A DNA stretch of 64,000 nt from Actinomadura sp. K4S16 (GCF_008327685.1 NZ_BDDE01000010.1:744001-808000); one strand, 5' to 3'. Numbered from the stretch's first letter, positions 25,211 to 34,650 are shown. Program-made: numbers and translations. The notes: generated by a model not told the origin, from the sequence alone.

Positions 25211-25786
25211 GTGTTCAAGCGTCGTACCCCGGAGGCCCCGCCGGATCCTCCTCAGGTAGTAAAGCCCGGCGGCAAGGGCCGCCCCACGCCCAAGCGGAGC
25301 GAGGCCGAGAAGCGCCGCCGCCAGCCGATCACGGCGCCGGCCAGCCGCAAGGAGGCCTACCGCAAGGTGCGGGAGCGGCAGGCCGTCGAGCGCGCCAAGG
25401 CGCGCGAGGGCATGGCCAAGGGCGACGAGAAGCACATGCTCAAGCGGGACAGGGGCCCGGTCCGCCGGCTGGCGCGCAACTACGTCGACGCCCGCCGCAC
25501 GTTCGGCTCCTACCTGATGTACCTCATGTTCGCGCTGGTGCTGCTGAGCATGCTGCCGATCCCGGCGGCCAAGCTGCTGGTGCTGTTCGTGCCGCCGCTG
25601 CTGCTCCTCGTGGTGTTCGCTGAGGGCCTGATGCTGAGCCGCGGCATCAAGCGGCTGGCCGCCGAGCGCTACCCCGGCGAGGACTCCAAGGGCGTCGGCA
25701 TGTACGCCGCGATGCGCGCGATGCAGATCCGCCGGCTGCGGATCCCGAACCCGCAGGTGCGGATCGGCGAGAAGGACAAGGTCTGA
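25211..25786 (+). CDS. DUF3043 family membrane protein
   Basis: 191 aa with two adjacent membrane helices (about 105-150) between a very basic N-terminal region and a C-terminal cytoplasmic tail. The start is GTG 25211 (VFKRRTPEAPPDPP), the usual start of this actinobacterial family (SCO/Rv-type), supported by a leaderless -10 box; an upstream ATG at 25184 is probably not used. DUF3043 proteins have no known function. It is divergent from pspA. Confidence 0.85.
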   Translation: MFKRRTPEAPPDPPQVVKPGGKGRPTPKRSEAEKRRRQPITAPASRKEAYRKVRERQAVERAKAREGMAKGDEKHMLKRDRGPVRRLARNYVDARRTFGSYLMYLMFALVLLSMLPIPAAKLLVLFVPPLLLLVVFAEGLMLSRGIKRLAAERYPGEDSKGVGMYAAMRAMQIRRLRIPNPQVRIGEKDKV

Positions 25787-25884
25787 GGACGGGCCCGGAA
25801 AGGGCTCCGGAGACGGGGCCCGGCCGGTGTCCTGCGCTGCGCCGGCGGCGGCGTTCTCCGCGCATCGCACGATCAACCCGGGGC

Positions 25885-25897
25885 TAGGGTCGGGGCC
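25885..25897 (+). promoter_or_regulatory. -10 element for a leaderless start
   Basis: TAGGGT (25885-25890), seven bases, then ATG 25898. Confidence 0.5.
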
Positions 25898-26899
25898 ATG
25901 GAGTTCCGAAACCTGGGCCGGAGCGGTCTGAAGATCAGCGAGATCGCGTACGGCAACTGGCTCACCCACGGCTCGCAGGTCGAGGAGGACGCGGCGCGCG
26001 CGTGCGTGCGCGCCGCCCTCGACGAGGGCGTCACCACGTTCGACACCGCCGACGTCTACGCCGGCACGCGCGCCGAGGAGGTCCTCGGGCGCGCGCTGAA
26101 GGGGCAGCGGCGCGAGGGGCTGGAGATCTTCACCAAGGTCTACTGGCCCACCGGCCCCGGGGTGAACGACCGGGGGCTTTCGCGCAAGCACGTCTTCGAG
26201 TCGATCCACGGGTCGCTGCGCCGCCTCGGCACCGACTACGTGGACCTCTACCAGGCCCACCGGTTCGACTACGAGACCCCGCTCGAGGAGACCCTGCGCG
26301 CCTTCGACGACCTCGTCCGGCAGGGCAAGGTCCTCTACGTCGGCGTGTCGGAGTGGCGGGCCGAGGAGATCGAGCGCGCCCTCAAGATCGCCGACGAGAT
26401 GGGCTTCGACCGGATCGTCTCCAGCCAGCCGCAGTACTCGATGCTGTGGCGGGTCATCGAGGAGGAGGTCGTCCCGCTCTGCGAGCGCGAGGGCATCGGG
26501 CAGATCGTCTGGTCGCCGATCGCGCAGGGCGTCCTGACCGGCAAGTACAAGCCGGGGCAGCCGCTGCCAGAGGGGTCGCGCGCCACCGACGACAAGGGCG
26601 GCGCCGACATGATCAAGCGCTACCTCGACGACGACCTGCTGACCCGGGTGCAGAACCTGCGGCCGGTCGCGGACGACCTCGGCCTGTCGATGGCGCAGCT
26701 CGCGATCGCCTGGACGCTGCAGAACCCGAACGTCTCGGCCGCGATCGTCGGCGCGTCCCGCCCCGAGCAGGTCGCCGACAACGTGAAGGCGGCCGGGGTG
26801 AAGCTGGACGCCGACGTGATGAAGCGGATCGACGAGATCCTCGGCGGGGTCGTCATCCGCGACCCGGCCAAGACCGTCAGCCCGCGCCGGCGCCCCTGA
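25898..26899 (+). CDS. Aldo/keto reductase
   Basis: 333 aa NADPH-dependent oxidoreductase of the AKR superfamily, nearest in layout to the potassium-channel beta-subunit/YghZ-like group. Catalytic tetrad: Asp49 and Tyr54 in FDTADVYAG, Lys80 in IFTKVYW, His121 in YQAHRFDYETP. Cofactor-binding elements are IVWSPIAQGVLTGKY and AAIVGASRPEQVADN. Leaderless ATG 25898. Monocistronic; a perfect terminator follows. The physiological substrate is unknown. Confidence 0.93.
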   Translation: MEFRNLGRSGLKISEIAYGNWLTHGSQVEEDAARACVRAALDEGVTTFDTADVYAGTRAEEVLGRALKGQRREGLEIFTKVYWPTGPGVNDRGLSRKHVFESIHGSLRRLGTDYVDLYQAHRFDYETPLEETLRAFDDLVRQGKVLYVGVSEWRAEEIERALKIADEMGFDRIVSSQPQYSMLWRVIEEEVVPLCEREGIGQIVWSPIAQGVLTGKYKPGQPLPEGSRATDDKGGADMIKRYLDDDLLTRVQNLRPVADDLGLSMAQLAIAWTLQNPNVSAAIVGASRPEQVADNVKAAGVKLDADVMKRIDEILGGVVIRDPAKTVSPRRRP

Positions 26900-26914
26900 G
26901 CCGGGCAGGTGCCG

Positions 26915-26947
26915 GAGGGCCGCGGAGCGCGACGCTCCGCGGCCCTC
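26915..26947. terminator. Perfect bidirectional hairpin after the aldo/keto reductase gene
   Basis: Fifteen base pairs (26915-26929 with 26933-26947) around a 3-nt loop, between convergent genes. There is no U tract, as is common in actinomycetes. Confidence 0.7.
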
Positions 26948-26986
26948 GCCGTTCGCGGCCCCGCCGCCCCGGGTCGCCGGGGCCGG

Positions 26987-27184
26987 TCACTCGGGGTCGT
27001 GCAGGCTCATCCCGTAGACGACGGTGTCGCCGTCCAGCAGGGCGACCTTGTCGACCTCGTCGGCGCGCAGCCCCCGCCAGTTCTCCCCCAGCCAGCTCTC
27101 CGCGTCCGCCTGGGTGGAGAAGGTCTCCTCCGACATGCCGATCATGCGCCCGTCGGCCTTCTCCAGCCGCCAGCTCCACGCCAT
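26987..27184 (-). CDS. Small conserved actinobacterial protein, unknown function
   Basis: 65 aa, MAWSWRLEKADGRMIG..., acidic, no membrane segment. Start ATG 27184 is preceded by GAGGGAGG and GAGGGCG. Codon use fits the neighbours (strong third-position GC). The Trp-rich start and the ending VVYGMSLHDPE suggest a compact alpha-beta protein. It lies 38 bp upstream of nothing else on its strand but precedes the DsbA-like gene's 3' side; no function can be assigned. Confidence 0.68.
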   Translation of the reverse strand: MAWSWRLEKADGRMIGMSEETFSTQADAESWLGENWRGLRADEVDKVALLDGDTVVYGMSLHDPE

Positions 27185-27221
27185 CGCCCTCGACCTCCCT
27201 CGTCGCGGTGAGACTAGCCGG

Positions 27222-28136
27222 TCAGGACGCGGCCTCTATGGCGCGACGCAGCGCGTCCGGGCTTTCGGTGTCGGACTGGGCGAGCGTCCGCCCGTTGACC
27301 CGCACGCTGGGCGTGCCCTGGATCCCGGACGAGATGTAGCCCTGGCTGACGGTCCGCACGCCGGCCGCGTAGCGCTGGCTCTTCACGCACGAGGTGAACT
27401 CGCCGCTCGTCAGCCCCAGCGGCGCCGCGTAGGCCAGCAGCTCCTCCGCCTTGTAGCCCGGGGTGCTCTCGGTGGCGGGCTGATGGGCGTAGAGGGCGTC
27501 CTGGTAGGACAGCCAGTGCGCGCCGTCGGTGACGCAGCGCAGCGCCGCCGCGGCCCGCAGCGAGTTGTCGTGGGCCGGCTGGGTCCCCTCGCCGAAGATC
27601 AGCATGGGGTGGAAGACGACCTTGGCGCGGCCCTCGACGGCCAGTTGCTTGAGCATCGGGTCGTGCTTGCGGTCGAAGGCGCCGCACGGCGGGCAGGCGA
27701 AGTCCTCGTAGATGTCGACGACCGGGGACGTGACGCCCGGACGGGCCATGACGAGGCTCCCGTCCGCGAGGGGCGTGGCCTCCGCACCGCCGGCGATCTT
27801 GCCGACCCTCAGCTGCCGGTCCCCGCCGCCGTCTCCCCCGCCGTCGTCCCCCCGGACGAGGAGGGCGAACACGACGCCCGCGACCAGCACCAGCGCCAGC
27901 CCGGCGCCGACCAGCGCGATCACCAGGCCGCCGCCGCCCCGGCGTCCGGGCGGCGGCGTTCCGGGCGGCGGCATCGGGGGCGTGCCGGGCGGATGGGACG
28001 GCCCGGCATGCCAGCCCTGTCCCGGGGGCGGTCCCGGCGCGGGTGCGCCCGGCGGGACGTGAGGCGGGCCGTAGGGCGGCTGCTGCCCGCCCTGGCCCGG
28101 TTGCGGGGGCCAGGGCGCGTTCGGGGGGTTGCCCAC
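27222..28136 (-). CDS. Membrane-anchored DsbA-family thiol-disulfide protein
   Basis: 304 aa. N-terminal Pro/Gly-rich cytoplasmic segment (about 1-65), one membrane helix (about 67-88), then an extracytoplasmic thioredoxin-like DsbA domain with the redox pair Cys148/Cys151 in DFACPPCGAFDRKH and cis-Pro element IQGTPSVRVNG. Such proteins form or isomerise disulfides in exported proteins. The start is GTG 28136 because GGAGGAG lies just upstream; an earlier frame opening at 28235 overlaps the divergent cobU promoter. The Pro-rich N-terminus is typical for actinomycete homologues. Confidence 0.9.
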   Translation of the reverse strand: MGNPPNAPWPPQPGQGGQQPPYGPPHVPPGAPAPGPPPGQGWHAGPSHPPGTPPMPPPGTPPPGRRGGGGLVIALVGAGLALVLVAGVVFALLVRGDDGGGDGGGDRQLRVGKIAGGAEATPLADGSLVMARPGVTSPVVDIYEDFACPPCGAFDRKHDPMLKQLAVEGRAKVVFHPMLIFGEGTQPAHDNSLRAAAALRCVTDGAHWLSYQDALYAHQPATESTPGYKAEELLAYAAPLGLTSGEFTSCVKSQRYAAGVRTVSQGYISSGIQGTPSVRVNGRTLAQSDTESPDALRRAIEAAS

Positions 28137-28201
28137 CGGACTCCTCCAGAGGGGACGTCGTGATCCTTCGAGCCGAGCGTAACCGTAGAGTTCCCCACGG
28201 G

Positions 28202-29146
28202 ATGAACATCGAGCTTCGCGGCATCGCCGCCGCACAGGGCTGGCCGGCCCCGGGGTGCCGGTGCGCGTCGTGCGGCCGGCTGCGCTCGGCCGGCGTCCGG
28301 CACGCGCCGTTCTCCGCCGTGGTCGACGGCGTCGCGCTGGAGGACCTGCCGCGCACGGACGTGCCCGGCGGGTACGAGGTCATCGCGCCCGGCGGAGGGC
28401 GGGCGCTGGTGGCGGCGGGTCCGGGGACCAGGCCGGAGCCGCCGGCGGGCGCCGAGTACGAGGCCGTGCTGCTGGACCTGGCGGGTTCTCCGGAGCACCT
28501 GGGGTACCTGCGCCGCGTCGGGGCCGTGACGCCGGCGACGCGGGTCGAGGCCGTGCACGTCGACCACCGCCTGCCCTCGCCGTCCGAGCTGGAGCGGCGC
28601 ACGGCCTTCTGGAACCGCTCGGAGCACGGCCCGTTCCGGACGCTGCTCCTCGGGGGCGGCCGGTCGGGCAAGTCGGCCGAGGCGGAGCTGCGCCTGGCCG
28701 CGTGCCCGGACGTCCTCTACATCGCGACCGGCCCGGTCCGGGACGACGACCCCGGGTGGGCCGAGCGCGTCGCCGCGCACCGGCTCCGCCGCCCGGCGTG
28801 GTGGCGCACGGTGGAGACGACCGATCTCGCGGAGGCGCTCGCGTCCGCGACCGGCCCGGTGCTGGTGGACGGCATCGGCACCTGGCTCGCGGCCGCGATG
28901 GCCGAGACGGAGGCCTGGGAGGAGCCGTCGCGGGTGCGGCCGCTGGTGGACGGCCTCGTCGCGGCCTGGCGGGGCACGGCGGCGCGGGTCGTCGCGGTGA
29001 GCGACGAGGTCGGGCTGTCGCTGGTGCCCACGACACCGTCCGGGCGCGCGTTCCGCGACGCCCTCGGCCTGGTCAACCAGCGGCTCGCGGCCGAGTCCGA
29101 GGAGGCGGCGCTGGTCGTCGCGGGCCGCGTCACGGAACTCGGATGA
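28202..29146 (+). CDS. cobU: Adenosylcobinamide kinase/guanylyltransferase (CobU) with N-terminal extra domain
   Basis: 314 aa. The C-terminal half is CobU: P-loop GGGRSGKSAEAELRLA (about 151-158 for the nucleotide loop), YIATGPVRDDDPGWAERVAAHRLRRP, VLVDGIGTWLA and VSDEVGLSLVPTTPSGRAFRDALG. It phosphorylates and then guanylylates adenosylcobinamide in B12 synthesis. The first 145 residues start MNIELRGIAAAQGWPAPGC with CRCASC, resembling the beginning of an MBL-fold (PhnP-like) domain but apparently truncated; this extension is seen in actinomycete homologues. -10 TAGAGT (28186-28191) is 10 bases from ATG 28202, so the leader is very short. Confidence 0.88.
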   Translation: MNIELRGIAAAQGWPAPGCRCASCGRLRSAGVRHAPFSAVVDGVALEDLPRTDVPGGYEVIAPGGGRALVAAGPGTRPEPPAGAEYEAVLLDLAGSPEHLGYLRRVGAVTPATRVEAVHVDHRLPSPSELERRTAFWNRSEHGPFRTLLLGGGRSGKSAEAELRLAACPDVLYIATGPVRDDDPGWAERVAAHRLRRPAWWRTVETTDLAEALASATGPVLVDGIGTWLAAAMAETEAWEEPSRVRPLVDGLVAAWRGTAARVVAVSDEVGLSLVPTTPSGRAFRDALGLVNQRLAAESEEAALVVAGRVTELG

Positions 29147-29162
29147 CCGGAAGGGGACCCCG

Positions 29163-29921
29163 ATGACCGCGGGCCTGCGGCTGGCGGTCACGCTGCTCAC
29201 CGTCGTCCCGCTGCGCACCGGCCGGGTCGACCGGGACGCCGCGCGCTCGGCCATGCTGCTCGCCCCCGCCGCCGGGCTGGTCCCCGGCGGCGCCGCAGCG
29301 GTGGTCCTGCTGGCCGGCGAGGCGCTCGGCCTGTCCCGCCTGCTCGCGGCGGCGCTCGCGGTCGCCGCGACGGCGGCGGCCACCCGGGCGCTGCACCTGG
29401 ACGGCCTCGCCGACCTCGCGGACGGGCTCGGCAGCGGGCGCCCCGCCGCCGAGGCGCTGGCGGTCATGAAGCGGTCCGACATCGGCCCGTTCGGCGTCGT
29501 CACCCTGCTGCTGGCGCTGCTCGTCCAGGCGGCGGCACTGGCCTCGGCGCCGGACCCGGCCGTCGCCGCGCTCGTCGCGGCGGTCACCGGCCGTCTGGCG
29601 CTGCCCTGGGCCTGCCGCACCGGCGTGCCGTCCGCGCGGCCCGGCGGCCTCGGGGCACTGGTGGCGGGCACGGTGCCGGCGCGCGCCGCGCTCGCCGTCA
29701 CGGCCGCCGTGCTCGCCGCCGCGGCGGCCGCGGGCGCCGCCGCCGGCGGCCTCGGCGGCGCGCTGCACGGCGCGGCGGCGGTGGCCGCCGGGCTGGCCGC
29801 CGCCCTGCTGACGCTCCGCCGCGCCGTCCGCCGCCTCGGCGGGGTGACCGGCGACGTGCTCGGCGCCCTCGTCGAGGTCGCCGCCACGGCCGCGCTGATC
29901 GTCCTCGCGGCGCTGCCCTGA
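29163..29921 (+). CDS. cobS: Adenosylcobinamide-GDP ribazoletransferase (cobalamin synthase)
   Basis: 252 aa integral membrane enzyme, about six helices, rich in Ala/Leu/Val. It joins adenosylcobinamide-GDP to alpha-ribazole in the last steps of B12 assembly. Family motifs: FLTVVPL-like start (LLTVVPLRTG), ALHLDGLADLADGLGSGRP and AVMKRSDIGPFGVV. It follows cobU after 16 bp with AAGGGGA before ATG 29163, so they form a two-gene operon. No cobalamin riboswitch is visible upstream of cobU. Confidence 0.95.
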   Translation: MTAGLRLAVTLLTVVPLRTGRVDRDAARSAMLLAPAAGLVPGGAAAVVLLAGEALGLSRLLAAALAVAATAAATRALHLDGLADLADGLGSGRPAAEALAVMKRSDIGPFGVVTLLLALLVQAAALASAPDPAVAALVAAVTGRLALPWACRTGVPSARPGGLGALVAGTVPARAALAVTAAVLAAAAAAGAAAGGLGGALHGAAAVAAGLAAALLTLRRAVRRLGGVTGDVLGALVEVAATAALIVLAALP

Positions 29922-30023
29922 GGGCGCGGCGGCCTCCCCCCGGGCCGCGCGGGCGCGCGGGCCCGGGAGCGCCCGGGCGGGCAATGCTTGATCCAAAAGG
30001 GCGAAACCGGTCACCAAGAGGAC

Positions 30024-30037
30024 TAACATCGGGCTAC
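30024..30037 (+). promoter_or_regulatory. -10 element for a leaderless start
   Basis: TAACAT (30024-30029), eight bases, then GTG 30038. Confidence 0.45.
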
Positions 30038-31516
30038 GTGACGAGCATCAGCCTTGACAGCGCAGACCTGGCCGGACTCGACGTCGACGCGATCGTGATC
30101 GGCGTCGCCCCCGCGGAGGCGGGTGCCGCACCGGCCGCCGGCGCCGAAGCCCTCGACCGCGCGATGGACGGCAGGCTCGCCGACGCGCTGGGCGCGCTCG
30201 GCGCCACCGGCAAGGCCGGCGAGGTGACCAGGCTGCCGTCGCTCGGCGCCGTCCCCGCCAAGATCGTCGTGGCCGCCGGGCTGGGCGAGAGCCCCTCCGC
30301 CGAGGACCTGCGCCGCGCCGCGGGCGCCGCCGTCCGCTCCCTCGCCGGCACCGCCCGGGTCGCGGTCGCGCTCCCCGCCTCCGGCGCCGCGGACGTCGAG
30401 GCCGTCGCGCTGGGCGCGCTGCTGGGCGCCTACTCCTTCGACTCCTTCCGCACCGGCGACGGCCACAAGAGCCCCGTCGAGGAGATCCGGCTGCTCGCGC
30501 CCGCGTCCGAGGAGGCCGCCGTCGGGCGCGCCCGCACCCTCGCCGCGTCCGTCAAGCTCGTCCGCGACCTGGTGAACACCCCGCCGTCCCACCTGTCCCC
30601 CGAGGACTTCGCCGGCGAGGCAGAGCGGGTCGCCGGCGAGACGGGCCTCGCCATCGAGGTGCTGGACGAGAAGGCCCTCGTCGAGGGCGGGTACGGCGGC
30701 ATCACGGGCGTCGGGCAGGGGTCGGTGAACCCGCCGCGCCTCGTCCGGCTGGCCTACACCCACCCCGAGGCGTCCAGGACCCTCGCCCTCGTCGGCAAGG
30801 GCATCACGTTCGACTCCGGCGGCCTGTCCCTCAAGCCCAGCGAAGCGATGGACTGGATGAAGTCCGACATGGGCGGCGCCGCCGCGGTGCTCGGCGCGCT
30901 CGCCGCCATCGCGGAGCTGCGCCCCGCGGTCAACGTCGTCGGCTACCTCGCGATCGCCGAGAACATGCCGAGCGGCACCGCGCAGCGCCCGTCCGACGTG
31001 CTGCGCATCTACGGCGGCAAGACGGTCGAGGTCCTCAACACCGACGCCGAGGGCCGGCTCGTCATGGCCGACGCCCTCGTCCGCGCCGGCGAGGACTCCC
31101 CCGACCTCATCGTGGACGTCGCCACCCTGACCGGCGCGCAGCTCGTCGCCCTCGGCACCCGCACCGCCGGCGTCATGGCCAACGACGACGACGTGCGTGA
31201 GAAGGTGGTCGCGGCGGCCGAGCGCGCGGGCGAGGCCGCCTGGGGCATGCCGCTCCCCGCGGAGCTGCGCAAGGGCCTCGACTCGGCGGTCGCCGACATC
31301 GCCAACATCAGCGGCGAGCGGTGGGGCGGCATGCTGGTCGCCGGGACGTTCCTCAAGGAGTTCGTGCCGGACGGCGTCAAGTGGGCGCACCTCGACATCG
31401 CGGGCCCGGCCTTCCACAAGGGCGAGCCGTACGGGTACACGCCGAAGGGCGGCACCGGCGCGGCGGCCCGCACGCTGGTCCAGATCGCCGAGGACGTCGC
31501 CGCGGGCGTGCTGTAG
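30038..31516 (+). CDS. pepA: Leucyl aminopeptidase (M17)
   Basis: 492 aa two-zinc aminopeptidase removing N-terminal residues from peptides. The N-terminal macro-like domain (about 1-165) is followed by the catalytic domain with VGKGITFDSGGLSLKP (Lys and Asp zinc ligands) and the family signature NTDAEGRLVMADAL. Start is GTG 30038 (VTSISLDSADLAGLDVD) with a leaderless -10; an upstream ATG at 29984 is in frame but lies before the promoter. Orthologue of Rv2213 (pepB) by place and sequence. Homologues can also bind DNA, but that is not evident here. Confidence 0.95.
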   Translation: MTSISLDSADLAGLDVDAIVIGVAPAEAGAAPAAGAEALDRAMDGRLADALGALGATGKAGEVTRLPSLGAVPAKIVVAAGLGESPSAEDLRRAAGAAVRSLAGTARVAVALPASGAADVEAVALGALLGAYSFDSFRTGDGHKSPVEEIRLLAPASEEAAVGRARTLAASVKLVRDLVNTPPSHLSPEDFAGEAERVAGETGLAIEVLDEKALVEGGYGGITGVGQGSVNPPRLVRLAYTHPEASRTLALVGKGITFDSGGLSLKPSEAMDWMKSDMGGAAAVLGALAAIAELRPAVNVVGYLAIAENMPSGTAQRPSDVLRIYGGKTVEVLNTDAEGRLVMADALVRAGEDSPDLIVDVATLTGAQLVALGTRTAGVMANDDDVREKVVAAAERAGEAAWGMPLPAELRKGLDSAVADIANISGERWGGMLVAGTFLKEFVPDGVKWAHLDIAGPAFHKGEPYGYTPKGGTGAAARTLVQIAEDVAAGVL

Positions 31517-31571
31517 TCGCCACGGGAATCCCGCGGGGGCCCCGCGCGCTGTGAGCGGGCGGAGAACAGAA

Positions 31572-31577
31572 TAGGTT
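31572..31577 (+). promoter_or_regulatory. Putative -10 element of lpdA
   Basis: TAGGTT with TGTGAG 16 bases upstream; it predicts a leader of about 90 nt before GTG 31674. The -35 match is weak. Confidence 0.35.
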
Positions 31578-31673
31578 TTCTTGTGGCGGTGGGGGCCCGG
31601 GTACCGGTGCGCCCCGCCCCGCCCAGGGCGCCGCGATCCACGCGGCGCCACAACCGGGGAAAGGGAGCGTCCA

Positions 31674-33065
31674 GTGGCCAACAACGGCCCCTTCGACATC
31701 GTCGTCCTAGGTGCCGGCAGCGGCGGGTACGCGTGCGCATTGCGCGCCGCCGAGCTCGGCAAGTCGGTCGCGCTCATCGAGCGGGACGAGTCGCTCGGCG
31801 GGACGTGCCTCAACCGCGGCTGCATCCCCACCAAGGCGCTGCTGCACGCGGCCGAGGTGGCGGACCAGTCCCGCGAGGCCGCGAAGTTCGGCGTGAAGAC
31901 CACCTTCGAGGGCATCGACGTCGCCGGAGTGAACGCCTACAAGGACAAGGTCGTCTCGACGACCGTCAAGGGCCTCACCGGGCTGATCAAGTCCCGTGGC
32001 ATCGAGGTCGTGCACGGCACCGGCCGGCTGGCCGGCCCGACGGCGGTCGAGGTCGACACCGCCGAGGGGACCCGCCGGATCGAGGGCGCGCACATCGTGC
32101 TCGGCACCGGGTCCGCGCCGAAGTCGCTGCCCGGCCTGGAGATCGACGGCGAGCGCGTCATCTCCAGCGACCACGCGCTGCGGCTGGAGCACGTCCCCGG
32201 CTCGGTCGTCATTCTCGGCGGCGGCGTCATCGGCGTCGAGTTCGCCAGCGTGTGGCGCTCGTTCGGCGCCGAGGTCACGATCGTCGAGGCGCTGCCGCAC
32301 CTGCTCCCGCTGGAGGAGGAGTCCAGCTCCAAGCGCCTGGAGCGCGCCTTCCGCAAGCGCGGCATCAAGTTCGAGCTCGGCACCCGGTTCGAGAGCACCA
32401 AGACGACGCAGGGCGGCGTCTCGGTCACCCTCGAGGGCGGCAAGACGATCGACGCGGAGCTGCTGCTGGTGGCGGTGGGCCGCGGTCCGGTCTCCGACGG
32501 CATCGGCCTGGCCGAGGCCGGCGTCGAGACCGAGCGCGGGTTCGTCAAGGTCGACGAGTACTGCCGGACGAACGTCCCCACGATCTCCGCGGTCGGCGAC
32601 CTCGTCCCGACCCCCCAGCTGGCACATGTCGGCTTCGCCGAGGGCATCCTCGTCGCCGAGCGGCTGGCCGGGCTCACCCCGCCGCCGATCGACTACGACG
32701 GCGTCCCTCGCATCACCTACTCCGACCCCGAGGTGGCCTCGGTCGGCATCACGTCCGCCGTGGCCCGCGAGCGCGGGTACGAGATCAAGGAGGTCACCTA
32801 CGACCTCGCCGGCAACCCCAAGAGCAAGATCCTGGGGACGCAGGGCGAGGTCAAGGTGATCGCGGCCGCGGACGGCCCCGTCCTCGGCATCCACATGGTC
32901 GGCGCACGCGTCGGCGAGCTCATCGCGGAGGGGCAGCTCATCTACAACTGGGAGGCCCTGCCCGGCGAGGTCGCCCAGCTGATCCACCCCCACCCGACCC
33001 AGTCCGAGGCGGTCGGCGAGGCGCATCTCGCCCTCGCCGGCAAACCACTGCACGTGCACGGCTGA
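31674..33065 (+). CDS. lpdA: Dihydrolipoyl dehydrogenase (E3)
   Basis: 463 aa flavoprotein that reoxidises dihydrolipoamide in 2-oxoacid dehydrogenase complexes. FAD motif VVLGAGSGGYACALRAAELG, redox disulfide Cys45/Cys50 in GGTCLNRGCIPTKAL, NAD motif VILGGGVIGVEFASVW, and active-site His/Glu in HPHPTQSEAVGEA. Start is GTG 31674 (VANNGPFDIVV), preceded by AAGGGAG; the frame is open upstream to 31581 without a ribosome-binding site. The E2 gene follows after 36 bp, so the pair is co-transcribed. Confidence 0.96.
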   Translation: MANNGPFDIVVLGAGSGGYACALRAAELGKSVALIERDESLGGTCLNRGCIPTKALLHAAEVADQSREAAKFGVKTTFEGIDVAGVNAYKDKVVSTTVKGLTGLIKSRGIEVVHGTGRLAGPTAVEVDTAEGTRRIEGAHIVLGTGSAPKSLPGLEIDGERVISSDHALRLEHVPGSVVILGGGVIGVEFASVWRSFGAEVTIVEALPHLLPLEEESSSKRLERAFRKRGIKFELGTRFESTKTTQGGVSVTLEGGKTIDAELLLVAVGRGPVSDGIGLAEAGVETERGFVKVDEYCRTNVPTISAVGDLVPTPQLAHVGFAEGILVAERLAGLTPPPIDYDGVPRITYSDPEVASVGITSAVARERGYEIKEVTYDLAGNPKSKILGTQGEVKVIAAADGPVLGIHMVGARVGELIAEGQLIYNWEALPGEVAQLIHPHPTQSEAVGEAHLALAGKPLHVHG

Positions 33066-33101
33066 CAAGCCGCACAAGTATTCCGAAGGAGTCGCTGAGA
33101 C

Positions 33102-34601
33102 ATGCCGGTCTCCGTCACCATGCCCCAGCTCGGCGAGAGCGTCACCGAGGGCACCGTCACCCGCTGGCTCAAGAAGGAGGGCGAGCGCGTCGAGACCGAC
33201 GAGCCGCTCCTGGAGGTGTCCACCGACAAGGTCGACACCGAGATCCCCTCCCCCGCCTCGGGCATCCTCACCAGCATCACCGTCGCCGAGGACGAGACCG
33301 TCGAGGTCGGCGCGGAGCTGGCCGTCATCGGCGACGAGGGCGAGGCGCCGTCCGGCGGCGGCGCCCCGGCCGCCGAGGAGCAGGAGGCGGAGCCCGAGCA
33401 GCAGGAGGCCCCGCAGCAGGCGCAGCAGCAGGCCCCGCCGCCCGCGGCGTGGCCGCCGCCGGCCCAGCAGCAGCCCGCCGCCCCGCCGTCCCCGGCGCCC
33501 GCTCCGGCACCGCAGCCGCAGGCCCAGCAGCCCGCGCCGCAGCAGCCCGCCCCCCAGCCGCCCGCGCCGGCCCCCGCGGCCCAGCAGCCCGCCCAGCAGC
33601 CCGCCCAGCCGCAGGCCGAGCCGGGCGAGGGCCCGTACGTCACGCCGCTGGTGCGCAAGCTGGCGGCCGAGCACAACGTGGACCTCGGCACGGTGAAGGG
33701 CACCGGCGTCGGCGGCCGCATCCGCAAGCAGGACGTCCTGGAGGCGGCCCGCGCCGCCCAGCAGGCCGCCCAGCGCCCGGCCGCGCCCGCCGCCCCGGCC
33801 CCCGCGCCGGCCCCGGCCTCCGTCGGGCGGCACGCCGCCCCGGCGCCCGCCGGCGCCCCCGCCGAGCAGATGGCGCTGCGCGGCCGGACCGAGAAGATGT
33901 CGCGCATGCGGCAGACGATCGCCCGCCGCATGGTCGAGTCGCTGCAGGTGTCGGCGCAGCTCACCACCGTGGTCGAGGTGGACATCACCAAGCTGGCGCG
34001 GCTGCGGGAGCAGGCCAAGGCCGACTTCCAGGCCCGCGAGGGCGTCAAGCTGTCGTTCATGCCGTTCTTCGCGCTGGCGGCGGTCGAGGCCCTCAAGGCG
34101 CACCCGAAGCTGAACGCGGTCATCAACAGCGAGACCAACGAGGTCACCTACCACGAGGTGGAGAACCTCTCCATTGCGGTGGACGTGCCCGAGCGCGGCC
34201 TGATGGTCCCGGTCGTGCACAACGCGGGCCAGCTCAACCTCGGCGGCCTCGCGCAGCGGATCGCCGACATCGCCGAGCGCACCCGCACCAACAAGGTGAG
34301 CCCGGACGAGCTGGCCGGCGGCACGTTCACGCTGACCAACACCGGCAGCCGCGGCGCCCTGTTCGACACCCCGATCCTCAACCAGCCGCAGGTCGCCATG
34401 CTCGGCACCGGCGCCGTCGTCAAGCGCCCGGCCGTCATCGACGACCCGGAGCTGGGCGAGGTCATCGCGGTCCGGTCGATGGTCTACCTGGCGCTGACCT
34501 ACGACCACCGCCTGATCGACGGCGCGGACGCCGCCCGCTTCCTCGCCACGGTCAAGCACCGCCTGGAGGAGGGCAACTTCGAGGCCGAGCTCGGCCTCTG
34601 A
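33102..34601 (+). CDS. sucB: 2-oxoacid dehydrogenase E2 (dihydrolipoyl acyltransferase, SucB-type)
   Basis: 499 aa. One N-terminal lipoyl domain (about 1-78) with lipoylated Lys43 in STDKVDTE, a roughly 90-residue Gln/Pro/Ala-rich flexible linker, an E3/E1-binding domain (about 179-216, [17 protein letters not shown]), a second Ala/Pro linker and the catalytic domain with His469 and Asp473 in [14 protein letters not shown]. Start ATG 33102 after AAGGAG. Orthologue of Rv2215 (DlaT) by position, which serves pyruvate dehydrogenase as well, so the annotation as SucB is by family only. Only one lipoyl domain is present, fewer than in some actinobacterial homologues. Confidence 0.92.
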   Translation: MPVSVTMPQLGESVTEGTVTRWLKKEGERVETDEPLLEVSTDKVDTEIPSPASGILTSITVAEDETVEVGAELAVIGDEGEAPSGGGAPAAEEQEAEPEQQEAPQQAQQQAPPPAAWPPPAQQQPAAPPSPAPAPAPQPQAQQPAPQQPAPQPPAPAPAAQQPAQQPAQPQAEPGEGPYVTPLVRKLAAEHNVDLGTVKGTGVGGRIRKQDVLEAARAAQQAAQRPAAPAAPAPAPAPASVGRHAAPAPAGAPAEQMALRGRTEKMSRMRQTIARRMVESLQVSAQLTTVVEVDITKLARLREQAKADFQAREGVKLSFMPFFALAAVEALKAHPKLNAVINSETNEVTYHEVENLSIAVDVPERGLMVPVVHNAGQLNLGGLAQRIADIAERTRTNKVSPDELAGGTFTLTNTGSRGALFDTPILNQPQVAMLGTGAVVKRPAVIDDPELGEVIAVRSMVYLALTYDHRLIDGADAARFLATVKHRLEEGNFEAELGL

Positions 34602-34623
34602 CCCTCCCGCACGTCCGCCCGGA

Positions 34624-34650
34624 CCCCGCCGCGCCGCACGGCCGGCGGGG
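34624..34650 (+). terminator. Hairpin after sucB
   Basis: CCCCGCC (34624-34630) pairs with GGCGGGG (34644-34650); 23 bp after the E2 stop. Short stem without a U tract, so a weak call. Confidence 0.4.

Noticed and set aside
28140..28201. Possible cobalamin riboswitch before cobU
   Set aside because: Only about 60 bp separate divergent genes and a B12-box-like sequence is not seen.
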